The notes: a model not told the origin generated them from the sequence alone. 14,610 bases of DNA from Actinomycetota bacterium (GCA_014360385.1 JACIXO010000006.1:1-14610); one strand, 5' to 3'. Shown: positions 1 to 6,498, numbered from the stretch's first letter. Translations and numbers: made by a program.

Positions 1-48
1 CAACTTTAGCAATAACGAAATGGTTGAGAGCATATTCGAGACAGGAAC

Positions 49-993
49 ATGGTGAATGAAATGGAAACAAAGGTTATAGTAATTTCAGATAAGAAAAGTG
101 GGTTACCCTTTTCAAAAGGAATACTTGCATCCTCAATTACTGTTACTGGTTTAGATCTTCTAACTTCTCATAAAATTGCTTTTGATATTCAGGAGTATCT
201 TAGAAAAAACAAGGTTTACTCTATTTCTCTTGATGAATTAAGGTCTCTTGTTTTCAGATTTATTAAAGAAGAAGTTGGCTTCGAGTATGCTGAGAAGTAT
301 CTATTGTGGCAGTCAGTGGGCAAGCTTGAAAAGCCAATAATTATTCTTATAGGCGGCGCAACAGGTGTTGGAAAATCTACAATTGCCACAACTTTGGCAA
401 ATAGACTGAATATAACCAGGGTTGTGTCTTCTGATGCTATAAGAGAAGTTATGAGAGCTTCAGTTTCTGAAAAACTTATAAGACCGTTAAGAGGCTCCTC
501 ATATGATGCTTATAAAAACCTAACCCTACCTCCTTCGGGTGTGGAACCTGTGATACTTGGCTTCAGGGAACAGACAATGGCTGTAATAGTAGGCATAGAA
601 GCTATCATAGCAAGAAGTGTAGAAGAAAAATCCAATATCATAATAGAGGGAGCTCATGTGGTTCCAGGCTATCTGGACATTAAAAGGTATCAGACTCGAG
701 CCCTTCTTCACCACATGATAATTTCAGTAAGTGATGAAGAAACTCATCGTGAACATTTTATGAGAAGGTCGTTTGAAACCCAGGGTTCAAGACCAATGCA
801 AAGGTATCTGGAACACTTTGATAAAATACGAATAATTCAGAAATATATTGAAGAACTAGCTCAGAAACATAAAGTAAGAATAATAGAAAACTATGATCTG
901 GACTACACTGTAAATGAAGTCCTTAAACTCATTCTACAGGATGTGAGAGAAGAGTTTAGTAAGGTAAGACTGGAATATGCAAAGTCAGGCTAG
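49..993 (+). CDS. 2-phosphoglycerate kinase-like protein with N-terminal ATP-cone
   Basis: The 314-residue protein has an N-terminal ATP-cone region (about residues 6-92), then a P-loop kinase domain with GGATGVGKST at 102-111, SSDAIREVMR at 127-136 and IIIEGAHVVPG at 197-207. This order matches the archaeal 2-phosphoglycerate kinase family, which uses ATP to make 2,3-bisphosphoglycerate, the precursor of cyclic 2,3-diphosphoglycerate in methanogens. The assignment rests on motif recognition. The bacterial substrate is uncertain, because no cyclic 2,3-diphosphoglycerate synthetase is visible here. The start is ambiguous: ATG 49, GTG 52 (AGGA at 43-46) and ATG 61 (GGTGA at 51-55) are all in frame, and ATG 61 has the best-spaced ribosome site. 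The gene ends 7 bases from the stop of a convergent gene. It is probably soluble and cytoplasmic. Confidence 0.8.
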   Translation: MVNEMETKVIVISDKKSGLPFSKGILASSITVTGLDLLTSHKIAFDIQEYLRKNKVYSISLDELRSLVFRFIKEEVGFEYAEKYLLWQSVGKLEKPIIILIGGATGVGKSTIATTLANRLNITRVVSSDAIREVMRASVSEKLIRPLRGSSYDAYKNLTLPPSGVEPVILGFREQTMAVIVGIEAIIARSVEEKSNIIIEGAHVVPGYLDIKRYQTRALLHHMIISVSDEETHREHFMRRSFETQGSRPMQRYLEHFDKIRIIQKYIEELAQKHKVRIIENYDLDYTVNEVLKLILQDVREEFSKVRLEYAKSG

Positions 994-1020
994 TAATAGT
1001 CTACTTTATCCTGAACTCTT
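950..1020. repeat. Imperfect inverted repeat across two convergent gene ends; possible terminator
   Basis: AAGAGTTTAG (950-959) pairs with CTGAACTCTT (1011-1020), with one G-U pair. TAAGGT (960-965) pairs with ACTTTA (1003-1008), and AGACT (967-971) with AGTCT (998-1002), with small bulges. This gives about 21 base pairs around a loop of roughly 26 bases that holds the stop codon of the kinase gene; the stop codon of the minus-strand gene (1001-1003) lies at the inner edge of the right arm. On the plus strand the stem runs into only four T residues, so it is not a classic intrinsic terminator. A shared terminator or transcript-protecting hairpin is inferred. Confidence 0.45.
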
Positions 1021-1426
1021 TTACCATTTCCCTTTTGCCATTCAGATAAATTTCAACGATATAATCTCCAACTTCTAGTTTTTTATTTTTTCTTGCAAGG
1101 GAGATTACTATTTTCCCGGAGCCCTTTTCTGTTACATTAAGAGTATTGTCCTGGATTGTATTTTCCTCTCCATTTTCTATTTTTTTCCACTTAATGTTTA
1201 TAACATCGTCTGTGGAAATATTTTTTACCAGAATTGTGAGGAAAACACTGGAGGTAGAATTAAAAGAAGGGATATCCTCTATAGAGCCTTGTTCCAGACT
1301 AGCAGGAGTTGAACTGTCCTTTAAAAACGCATCTTCTATTTGTGTTTCACCATAAACAGTAGTAACTGAAGCTACTATAAGTACTGCAGTGGTGACTATC
1401 AGAAGTATAATTGTTTTCTTACTCAT
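1001..1426 (-). CDS. Small secreted protein, unknown function
   Basis: The 141-residue product starts with a clear signal peptide: MSKK, a hydrophobic stretch at about 5-22, and a likely signal peptidase I site after VYG (residue 26). The mature part begins with a Ser/Thr/acidic linker (27-58). It then alternates short hydrophobic strands (VFLTILVKNI at 61-70, GKIVISLARK at 104-113, DYIVEIYLNGK at 121-131) and ends in KEFRIK. That pattern suggests a small beta-sandwich (Ig-like) domain, but I do not recognise a family. There is no lipobox, so it should be released or cell-wall associated rather than a lipoprotein. The start is well supported: AGGAAG (plus-strand 1436-1441) lies 9 bases upstream of ATG. 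It is the only minus-strand gene in the window. Confidence 0.75.
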   Translation of the reverse strand: MSKKTIILLIVTTAVLIVASVTTVYGETQIEDAFLKDSSTPASLEQGSIEDIPSFNSTSSVFLTILVKNISTDDVINIKWKKIENGEENTIQDNTLNVTEKGSGKIVISLARKNKKLEVGDYIVEIYLNGKREMVKEFRIK

Positions 1427-1456
1427 GACTTATAACTTCCTGGAATCCATCCAAAA

Positions 1457-1485
1457 TCTATATTCTTCTGGAATAAGATTGTCCT
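1457..1485 (-). promoter_or_regulatory. Candidate promoter for the secreted protein gene
   Basis: Read on the minus strand, AGGACA (plus 1480-1485) is followed after 17 bases by TATAGA (plus 1457-1462). The -35 matches TTGACA at 4 of 6 positions, the -10 matches TATAAT at 5 of 6, and the spacing is ideal. It lies about 30 bases upstream of the start codon. Such matches also arise by chance in AT-rich DNA. Confidence 0.35.
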
Positions 1486-1506
1486 GAGATAAGAAAAGGC
1501 TCTAAT

Positions 1507-1527
1507 TTAGAACCAGCCTGGTTTTAA
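1507..1527. repeat. Palindrome in the divergent intergenic region
   Basis: TTAGAACCA (1507-1515) and TGGTTTTAA (1519-1527) form an inverted repeat with 8 of 9 positions paired around GCC. The core AACCAG-C-CTGGTT (1511-1523) is perfect. It lies between the divergent secreted-protein and fmdB-type genes, upstream of both candidate promoters, so it could be an operator for a dimeric regulator. There is no T-run on either side to support a terminator. The remainder of the 345-base gap 1427-1771 is AT-rich and holds no recognisable gene. Confidence 0.4.
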
Positions 1528-1708
1528 GCCAGCTCTTTTAGATGTTTTATAGATAATTTTATTTTGCTTTTAATTTTATTTTATTTTTGACCTATTGTAA
1601 AAAATAATTTTCCTTATGCATGAAAGCATCTCTTTAAACACCCAGCCTTATATCCAGTGATTTTTTCCTACAATGGAAAAAGAAATGCTACCATATAATA
1701 TTTTGCAT

Positions 1709-1737
1709 TTGACTTAAATTTCTTGTTGGGATATATT
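1709..1737 (+). promoter_or_regulatory. Sigma-70-type promoter upstream of the zinc ribbon gene
   Basis: TTGACT (1709-1714) and TATATT (1732-1737) are separated by exactly 17 bases, each one mismatch from consensus. The predicted transcript starts near 1744, giving a leader of under 30 bases before the ATG at 1772, with the ribosome site inside it. The agreement of hexamers, spacing and distance makes this one of the two best promoters in the window. Confidence 0.7.
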
Positions 1738-1771
1738 TTCTAAATAATTCTAGAAAGGGAGGGATAGGTAA

Positions 1772-2062
1772 ATGCCTGTATACAGCTACAAGTGTGGAGA
1801 TTGTGGTAAGGTGTTTGATAGATTTCAGAGTATCGGTGATAATGGAAATGTGAGCTGTGATTTTTGTGGTGGCAAAGCATTTAGATTGTTTTCCCCGGTT
1901 GGTATAATATTTAAAGGTTCAGGATTTTATACTACTGATTATGGCTCGTCCAAAAGTAAGCTTAGTGGGGGCAATGGCAAAGACAAAAAAAGTGAAATAA
2001 GAGATGATAAGGATAAAAAGATAGAGTCAAAGAGTGAAGAAGCTGTTACCAAGAATTCCTGA
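1772..2062 (+). CDS. FmdB-family zinc ribbon protein
   Basis: The 96-residue protein opens with MPVYSYKCGDCG and has CxxC pairs at C8/C11 and C29/C32. This is the single zinc ribbon of the FmdB putative regulatory family, whose N-terminus is typically MPxYxYxCxxCG. The fold should bind one zinc ion; its biological role is not firmly established, and regulation of amidase or formamidase genes is known only from the founding context. After about residue 60 the chain becomes a low-complexity lysine/glutamate/serine tail, as is common in this family. The start is secure: AAGGGAGGG (1755-1763) lies 8 bases upstream, the strongest Shine-Dalgarno site in the window. The gene has its own promoter and is followed by a 121-base spacer, so it may be monocistronic. 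Confidence 0.88.
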   Translation: MPVYSYKCGDCGKVFDRFQSIGDNGNVSCDFCGGKAFRLFSPVGIIFKGSGFYTTDYGSSKSKLSGGNGKDKKSEIRDDKDKKIESKSEEAVTKNS

Positions 2063-2079
2063 CTAACAATACACTAGCT

Positions 2080-2105
2080 TTTTATAGGATATTTTTATAG
2101 TATAT
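2080..2105 (+). repeat. 13-base tandem duplication downstream of the zinc ribbon gene
   Basis: TTTTATAGGATAT (2080-2092) is followed directly by TTTTATAGTATAT (2093-2105), identical at 12 of 13 positions. It is non-coding and has no hairpin. It resembles the short duplications found between the dcw genes further along. Confidence 0.6.
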
Positions 2106-2183
2106 GTGCTGTAAATAGGGCACTGGTGGTAGCTTTTTAATAGTGTAGTAGATAGAGTACATACATAAAATATAACAAGTAAG

Positions 2184-2660
2184 ATGGTTTTCCTCTTAAT
2201 TTTCTCTATAATTTTAATCTGGCTTCAAATTTCAAATCTAAGGTTTGCATTAAGAGTTAATAATGATCGCTCTCTTCTTGAAAGTGCCAGGAAGTTGGAA
2301 GAGAATCTACCGGAACAAGCAGAAAAGGAGTTTTCCTTAAGATCCTTTCCTGCTTTATCTTCTTTGGCACTTATATTTTCCCTTAATTTATTGGAAATTA
2401 GCTACTTTGTTTACTGTGTTTATCTTTTCAATGATTTTATAATTACTGTTGGAAGTTCAATACTTGCAGGCTATGCAATTTACTCCCTGATAAAGTTTTT
2501 TCCCAATGCCAGGAAGTTCTTTACAAAACCCTTTGAGTACTTAAAAGAGAAGACCCAGGGTTTTGAGAATATATTGAACCTGGTAATGACATTTATAGAG
2601 ATACTCTTTTGTGGGTATGTCCTTGTGAACATTATTTCTAAATATAATTTCTTTCTGTAG
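2184..2660 (+). CDS. Four-helix membrane protein, unknown function
   Basis: The 158-residue protein has hydrophobic segments at about 2-18, 55-78, 84-105 and 128-152. A charged loop (about 19-54, containing LLESARKLEENLPEQAEKEF) lies between the first two helices and a short basic loop lies around 108-124. I do not recognise the family or see catalytic motifs; the helix pattern suggests a small integral membrane protein. There is no clear Shine-Dalgarno sequence before ATG 2184, so the start is less secure, and starting later would remove the first helix. It sits between the zinc ribbon gene and xseA with gaps of 121 and 149 bases, so no operon partner is evident. Confidence 0.6.
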   Translation: MVFLLIFSIILIWLQISNLRFALRVNNDRSLLESARKLEENLPEQAEKEFSLRSFPALSSLALIFSLNLLEISYFVYCVYLFNDFIITVGSSILAGYAIYSLIKFFPNARKFFTKPFEYLKEKTQGFENILNLVMTFIEILFCGYVLVNIISKYNFFL

Positions 2661-2809
2661 GCTTTTATTCTCGCATTCCGGTCAGGCAAATTTTGAATTC
2701 CTTTAGTATTTCGTCTTAATTTATCCAGGATGACAAAGCTATGTTAAGCCGTGGAGTCTTAAGAGAGTATTTTTAAATTCAATAAAAATTATATAAACAT
2801 ACTATCAAA

Positions 2810-4183
2810 ATGATTGACTCATTAAACTCTTTCAGACCGAGGATTTATTCAGTCAGCGAACTTAACTTTGAGATACGCAAAAATCTCGAATCTTCTTATT
2901 TTGACATCTGGGTGGAAGGAGAGGTAAGCAATTTTTACTTGCACAATCAGAGGAATATGTATTTTGACCTCAAGGATGAGTATTCCAAAGTAAAAGTAGT
3001 TATGTTTTATGAGAATACCAGGAATTTGCTATTTGATGTAGAAGATGGTCTCCACATTCTGGTGAATGGCTATTTGACTGTGTATGAAAAAAGAGGGGAG
3101 TACCAGATAGTTGCCCTGGATATCAAACCTGTAGGTAAAGGAGCCTTGATACTGGCTTTCGAGCAGCTGAAGGCGAAGCTGGAAAAAAGGGGTTATTTTG
3201 ATAGAGTTCATAAAAAAGCTATACCTTTACTCCCTGGGAAGATTGGAGTGATAACTTCTACTGGGGGAGCTGTCCTTAGAGACATGATTTCTGTTTTAGA
3301 TAGGAGGTTTGGGAATTTTCATCTTATTGTCAGGAATGTGAATGTGCAAGGTGCAACTTCTCCTGATGAAATATGTGAAGCATTAGATGACTTATGTGAG
3401 TATAAGGTAGATGTAATAATTATTGCAAGGGGTGGGGGCTCACTTGAAGATCTGTGGGCTTTTAATACCGAGAAGTTAGCTGAGAAAATATTTAGGTGCC
3501 CGATACCAGTAATCTCAGCAGTTGGCCATGAGACTGATTTTACTATTTCTGATTTTGTTGCAGATGTAAGGGCAGCTACTCCTTCGGTAGCGGCAGAAAT
3601 GGTTATAGTTAACAAAAACGAAGTTCTTAAGAGCCTTGCGCAAATTATTGGTAAAATCAGGAATGTTGTTTGTGGTAAAATGGTTTTGTGTAAAAAAGAA
3701 CTTGGCTTTTTAATTGATCGAAGATTCTTTAGAAATCCTGTAACTATAATCTCAAAACATATACAGGAATTTGATGAACATAGTACCAAGCTAACAGGTA
3801 ATATCAGTCGAATTCTGGAAAGAAAAAGGAAAAAATTAATTGAGACTACCAGGTTATTATTTAGAAGGGACAATTTAAGTAAGATAATAACATTGAAAAT
3901 GATAATTAAGAATTTGTCCAGGGACTTTGTTTCCTGCTTCAGAAATAATATAATTTTTAGAAAAAATAGACTGGAACTCTTATTAAAGACTCTTAATACA
4001 AGAAGTCCTGTGTCTCTTCTGGCTAAAGGGTTTTCAATTGTTTATCACCATGATTGTGATAGGATTATAAAAAGTGTGGATGATGTTGATGAAGGCCAGA
4101 AATTGAGGGTTGTTCTTCAGAACGGGGTATTGCTTTCTAAGGTTTTAAGTAAAATATACAAAAAAAGAATTACTCTGGAGTGA
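2810..4183 (+). CDS. xseA: Exodeoxyribonuclease VII large subunit
   Basis: XseA is the catalytic subunit of exonuclease VII, which degrades single-stranded DNA from both ends to short acid-soluble oligonucleotides. The 457 residues show the N-terminal OB-fold (about 10-110, with IWVEGEVSNF and YFDLKD). The nuclease domain follows, with GVITSTGGAVLRD, RGGGSLEDLWAFN from R207, and AVGHETDFTISDFVADVRAA around H240/D243, all strongly conserved in the family. A basic, probably coiled-coil region (about 270-400) leads to the C-terminal segment LLAKGFSIVY. Length is typical. No Shine-Dalgarno sequence precedes ATG 2810; the upstream bases are A-rich, and TACTAT at 2800-2805 could be a -10 element for a nearly leaderless transcript. 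The stop lies next to the start of xseB. Confidence 0.95.
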   Translation: MIDSLNSFRPRIYSVSELNFEIRKNLESSYFDIWVEGEVSNFYLHNQRNMYFDLKDEYSKVKVVMFYENTRNLLFDVEDGLHILVNGYLTVYEKRGEYQIVALDIKPVGKGALILAFEQLKAKLEKRGYFDRVHKKAIPLLPGKIGVITSTGGAVLRDMISVLDRRFGNFHLIVRNVNVQGATSPDEICEALDDLCEYKVDVIIIARGGGSLEDLWAFNTEKLAEKIFRCPIPVISAVGHETDFTISDFVADVRAATPSVAAEMVIVNKNEVLKSLAQIIGKIRNVVCGKMVLCKKELGFLIDRRFFRNPVTIISKHIQEFDEHSTKLTGNISRILERKRKKLIETTRLLFRRDNLSKIITLKMIIKNLSRDFVSCFRNNIIFRKNRLELLLKTLNTRSPVSLLAKGFSIVYHHDCDRIIKSVDDVDEGQKLRVVLQNGVLLSKVLSKIYKKRITLE

Positions 4184-4185
4184 AA

Positions 4186-4428
4186 ATGGAAGAGATTGAA
4201 AAGTTAAGCTTTGAAGAAGCGATGTCTAAATTAGAGGAGATTGTGAGAGAACTGGAGGACGAAAACATAAGTTTGGAGTCTTCAATGCAAAAGTTTGAAC
4301 TTGGAATAAAACTTTCGTCCCACTGCCTTAAGAAATTAAATGAGGCTGAGAGAAGGATTGAGGAGCTTACAAGATCTGAAGATGGAAAACTCATAACAAG
4401 GGAGTTGAATATAGAGAATTCCAAGTAG
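4186..4428 (+). CDS. xseB: Exodeoxyribonuclease VII small subunit
   Basis: The 80-residue acidic protein MEEIEKLSFEEAMSKLEEIV is typical of XseB, with the family signature FEEAMxxLEEIVxxLE followed by a second helix (ISLESSMQKFELGIKL). Several small subunits coat the helices of XseA to form the active enzyme. I chose ATG 4186 over the in-frame GTG 4180, because GGAG (4177-4180) sits 5 bases before 4186 and nothing suitable precedes 4180. The GTG start would add two residues and overlap the xseA stop. The ribosome site lies inside the end of xseA, implying translational coupling. Confidence 0.93.
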   Translation: MEEIEKLSFEEAMSKLEEIVRELEDENISLESSMQKFELGIKLSSHCLKKLNEAERRIEELTRSEDGKLITRELNIENSK

Positions 4429-4709
4429 AAATTAAATTGTATTAAAGCTCTTGGATTTCCTCTTTATCCTACACTTTCTTATGTTGTACGGTTATACTTT
4501 TGGAAGTGTTCCTCGTTAATTTCTTTTCATAATTTTTATAAATATGTTTACTTGCCTACTTATCCCAAAGCTCCTTAGCATGCTTCCTTACTAATATTTC
4601 TTTAACAAATATTTAAGTATATTCATATTCCAATACATTCCAATAAATATATTCTAGTGGCTTTTATAAAATATCCCTTATCTTTTAAATCACAGATTAA
4701 ACAAAGGGG
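4429..4709. other. AT-rich gap between xseB and the mraZ promoter; no gene seen
   Basis: About 280 bases are without a credible reading frame. The only structures I see are an A/T-only inverted repeat (AATATTT 4593-4599 with AAATATT 4607-4613) and a 10-base tandem repeat, ATTCCAATAC then ATTCCAATAA (4627-4646). No terminator with a T-run is evident after xseB. Confidence 0.5.
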
Positions 4710-4738
4710 TTGACAAAGTATATATTCTTGTATATAGT
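4710..4738 (+). promoter_or_regulatory. Sigma-70-type promoter of the mraZ/dcw cluster
   Basis: TTGACA (4710-4715), a perfect -35, and TATAGT (4733-4738) are separated by 17 bases. Transcription would start near 4745, leaving a leader of about 125 bases before mraZ. It is the best promoter in the window and the only convincing one ahead of the dcw genes, so it may drive the whole series. Confidence 0.75.
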
Positions 4739-4740
4739 TA

Positions 4741-4774
4741 TGGTGTAAAGTGGGTATAAGTGGGGAATAAGGGA
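4741..4774 (+). promoter_or_regulatory. Candidate MraZ operator: TGGG-type repeats with 10-base period
   Basis: TGGTG (4741), TGGGT (4751), TGGGG (4761) and GGGA (4771) begin exactly 10 bases apart; the two central copies share AAGTGGG. In Escherichia coli, MraZ binds direct TGGGN repeats separated by 5 bases next to its own promoter and represses it. Here the same spacing and motif lie across the predicted transcription start, upstream of mraZ. Motif and spacing are seen directly; autorepression is inferred from the known family. Confidence 0.65.
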
Positions 4775-4869
4775 AGACTAATTATTATAAAATGGACAAT
4801 TGGATAAATGATTTAATGAAATGAGCAATTACTTGAGTAGAATGAATAACCATTTAAATTACTTTCAAA

Positions 4870-5304
4870 ATGTTTTTAGGTGAGTATCACAGGACGATTG
4901 ATAATAAAGGCAGGATATTCATCCCTTCTAAATTCAGAGAAGACCTTATCCAGGGTGTAATAATATGCAGGGGGTTCTACGAGAAGTGCCTTTTTTTATT
5001 TTCAAGAGATAGCTGGAAAGCATTTGAGAGCAGAATAAGAGCACTTCCTATGTCCAAGCAGGATGCACGGGACTTTTCAAGATTGATTTTTCCATCATCT
5101 GTTGAGGGAGAGATGGATCAGCAGGGTAGAATCAAAATTCCTCAAACCTTGATGGATTATGCAGATATCAAGAAAGATGTTGTTCTTATAGGTGTTTCTG
5201 ACAGAGCAGAGATATGGGCTAAAGAGAACTGGACTTCATACTATGAGCAAATAAACTCTCGGTTCAGTAAGGAAAGAGGTGCATTAGAACAATTAGGTTT
5301 TTAA
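4870..5304 (+). CDS. mraZ: Transcriptional regulator MraZ
   Basis: The 144-residue protein has the two tandem swapped-hairpin (AbrB/SpoVT-like) half-domains of MraZ, each with its signature: DNKGRIFIPSKFR (residues 11-23) and DQQGRIKIPQTLMDY (83-97). MraZ forms rings that bind direct repeats and usually represses its own dcw operon. It is the first gene of the cluster, as in most bacteria. Upstream lie a strong promoter and a matching TGGG-repeat array, which supports autoregulation. The N-terminus MFLGEYHRTID is the standard one, so ATG 4870 is secure even though no Shine-Dalgarno sequence precedes it. The leader carries two very short reading frames, the second overlapping this start. Confidence 0.96.
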   Translation: MFLGEYHRTIDNKGRIFIPSKFREDLIQGVIICRGFYEKCLFLFSRDSWKAFESRIRALPMSKQDARDFSRLIFPSSVEGEMDQQGRIKIPQTLMDYADIKKDVVLIGVSDRAEIWAKENWTSYYEQINSRFSKERGALEQLGF

Positions 5305-5316
5305 TCTTTATGTCTT

Positions 5317-5360
5317 AATGTTTAAGCAATGTTTAGGCGTTTTTTAGGCAATGTTTAGAC
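5317..5360 (+). repeat. Four-copy 11-base tandem repeat between mraZ and rsmH
   Basis: Units AATGTTTAAGC (5317-5327), AATGTTTAGGC (5328-5338), GTTTTTTAGGC (5339-5349) and AATGTTTAGAC (5350-5360) follow one another without gaps. Three copies keep AATGTTTA exactly. The period is about one helical turn, so the copies face one side of the DNA. It could be a protein-binding array or a slippage product. It ends 26 bases before the rsmH start. Confidence 0.75.
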
Positions 5361-5386
5361 CGAGTAATAAAGTAATAGAATAATAA

Positions 5387-6334
5387 ATGGATGATTATTT
5401 TCTACCTTCTCATAAACCTGTTCTTTTAAAAGAGGTTTTACATTTTTTGAATTTAAAACAAGGAGACGTGATATTTGAAGGAACACTTGGCGGTGCGGGC
5501 CATACCATAGAAATAATTAAAGCCATTGCCCCCACAGGCAAATTAATTGGAGTAGACCTTGACAGCCAGGCTCTTAGCACCGCCACCAGAGTTCTAAAGA
5601 ATTACTCTGACAACGTTACTCTTATTAAAGATAATTTTGCAAATGTGGGAGGGATTTTAAAAAGACTTGGTATAAGTTTTATAGATGGTTTTTTTCTGGA
5701 TCTCGGGTTGTCTTTGGACCAGATTGAAAGATCAGGAAGAGGTTTTAGTTATATAAGGGACGAAAAATTGGATATGAGGTTTGACCCTGAAGCTTCTAAG
5801 AGAGCTTATACTGTTGTTAATGAGTATCCTGAAGAGAAGCTAAGGGAAATCTTCTACAAGTACGGCGAAGAGCGATGGGCAAGCAGGGTTGCAAGGAATA
5901 TAGTTGAATACAGGAGGTTTAAGAAAATAGAGTCAACAGGTGAACTGGTGGAAATAGTAAAAAAATCCATACCTTATTCTGAAAGGTATAAGAGAGGGCA
6001 CCCTGCAAAGAGAGTTTTTCAGGCTATACGGATTGAGGTTAATGAGGAGCTGGAAAATCTTGAGAAAGCATTAGAGGAAGGGTTCAGGGTGCTAAGAAGT
6101 GGTGGAAGAATGGTAGTTATATCCTATCATTCACTTGAGGACAGGATTGTTAAGCAAAAATTTTCAACCTTTTCTGGAAAATGCATTTGTCCTCCAGGCT
6201 TGCCTGTATGTGCTTGTGGAGCAGAAAAGAAGGCAGAGATTATTACGAAGAAAGTGGTAACACCATCCATGGAGGAGCTTCAAGAGAATCCTAACTCAAA
6301 GAGCGCAAAGTTAAGAGCCATTGAGAAGGTGTGA
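5387..6334 (+). CDS. rsmH: 16S rRNA (cytosine(1402)-N(4))-methyltransferase RsmH
   Basis: RsmH (MraW) methylates N4 of C1402 in the ribosomal P site using S-adenosylmethionine. The 315-residue protein has family motifs in order: HKPVLLKEVL (9-18), FEGTLGGAGHT (30-40, SAM loop), GVDLD (55-59), LDLGLSLDQIE (104-114), GRGFSY (117-122), RGHPAKRVFQAIRIEVN, VISYHSLEDRIVKQKF and the cysteine-rich CICPPGLPVCACG. Two small departures are visible: the SAM loop has EGTLGG where an aspartate is usual, and LGLSL replaces the common LGVSS. Length is normal. No Shine-Dalgarno sequence precedes ATG 5387; TAGAAT at 5376-5381 sits where a -10 would for a leaderless transcript. mraZ ends 82 bases upstream. Confidence 0.96.
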   Translation: MDDYFLPSHKPVLLKEVLHFLNLKQGDVIFEGTLGGAGHTIEIIKAIAPTGKLIGVDLDSQALSTATRVLKNYSDNVTLIKDNFANVGGILKRLGISFIDGFFLDLGLSLDQIERSGRGFSYIRDEKLDMRFDPEASKRAYTVVNEYPEEKLREIFYKYGEERWASRVARNIVEYRRFKKIESTGELVEIVKKSIPYSERYKRGHPAKRVFQAIRIEVNEELENLEKALEEGFRVLRSGGRMVVISYHSLEDRIVKQKFSTFSGKCICPPGLPVCACGAEKKAEIITKKVVTPSMEELQENPNSKSAKLRAIEKV

Positions 6335-6453
6335 GAAAGCACAATGATTAGAAAGCATCTCCAATTCCGTGATAGAGATAAAGATAAGATATACTTTCCA
6401 ATGATTGATGATAGTTGAAGGAAGTTTGTGGGTAATAGTATTGTGTTAAATTT

Positions 6454-6479
6454 TGGTGAGTGAATTTGGTGATTGAATC
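6454..6479 (+). repeat. 13-base tandem duplication upstream of the ftsL-like gene
   Basis: TGGTGAGTGAATT (6454-6466) is followed directly by TGGTGATTGAATC (6467-6479), identical at 11 of 13 positions. It lies in the 164-base gap between rsmH and the ftsL-like gene, which also holds a short GATA-rich tract (about 6380-6400). Confidence 0.55.
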
Positions 6480-6498
6480 ATGTAAAAAAGTGTAAATA

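Noticed and set aside
1..59. Possible 3' end of an upstream gene overlapping the kinase start
   Set aside because: Two frames are open from the window edge (ending at TGA 53-55 and TGA 57-59). With at most 19 codons visible, neither can be recognised or preferred.
2726..2775. Weak stem TTAAG/CTTAA followed by T residues before xseA, considered as a terminator
   Set aside because: Only five base pairs around a nine-base loop, with the T-run displaced; too weak to call.
3319..3873. Long open frame on the minus strand within xseA, and similar ones opposite mraY, murD and other genes
   Set aside because: They lie entirely within strongly supported plus-strand genes and show no motifs or ribosome sites.
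4593..4613. A/T-only inverted repeat AATATTT/AAATATT considered as an xseB terminator
   Set aside because: No G-C pairs and no following T-run; such repeats are expected in AT-rich DNA.
6344..6418. A 24-codon reading frame in the rsmH-ftsL gap
   Set aside because: It has no good ribosome site, no recognisable motif and a GATA-rich composition; chance is the simplest explanation.
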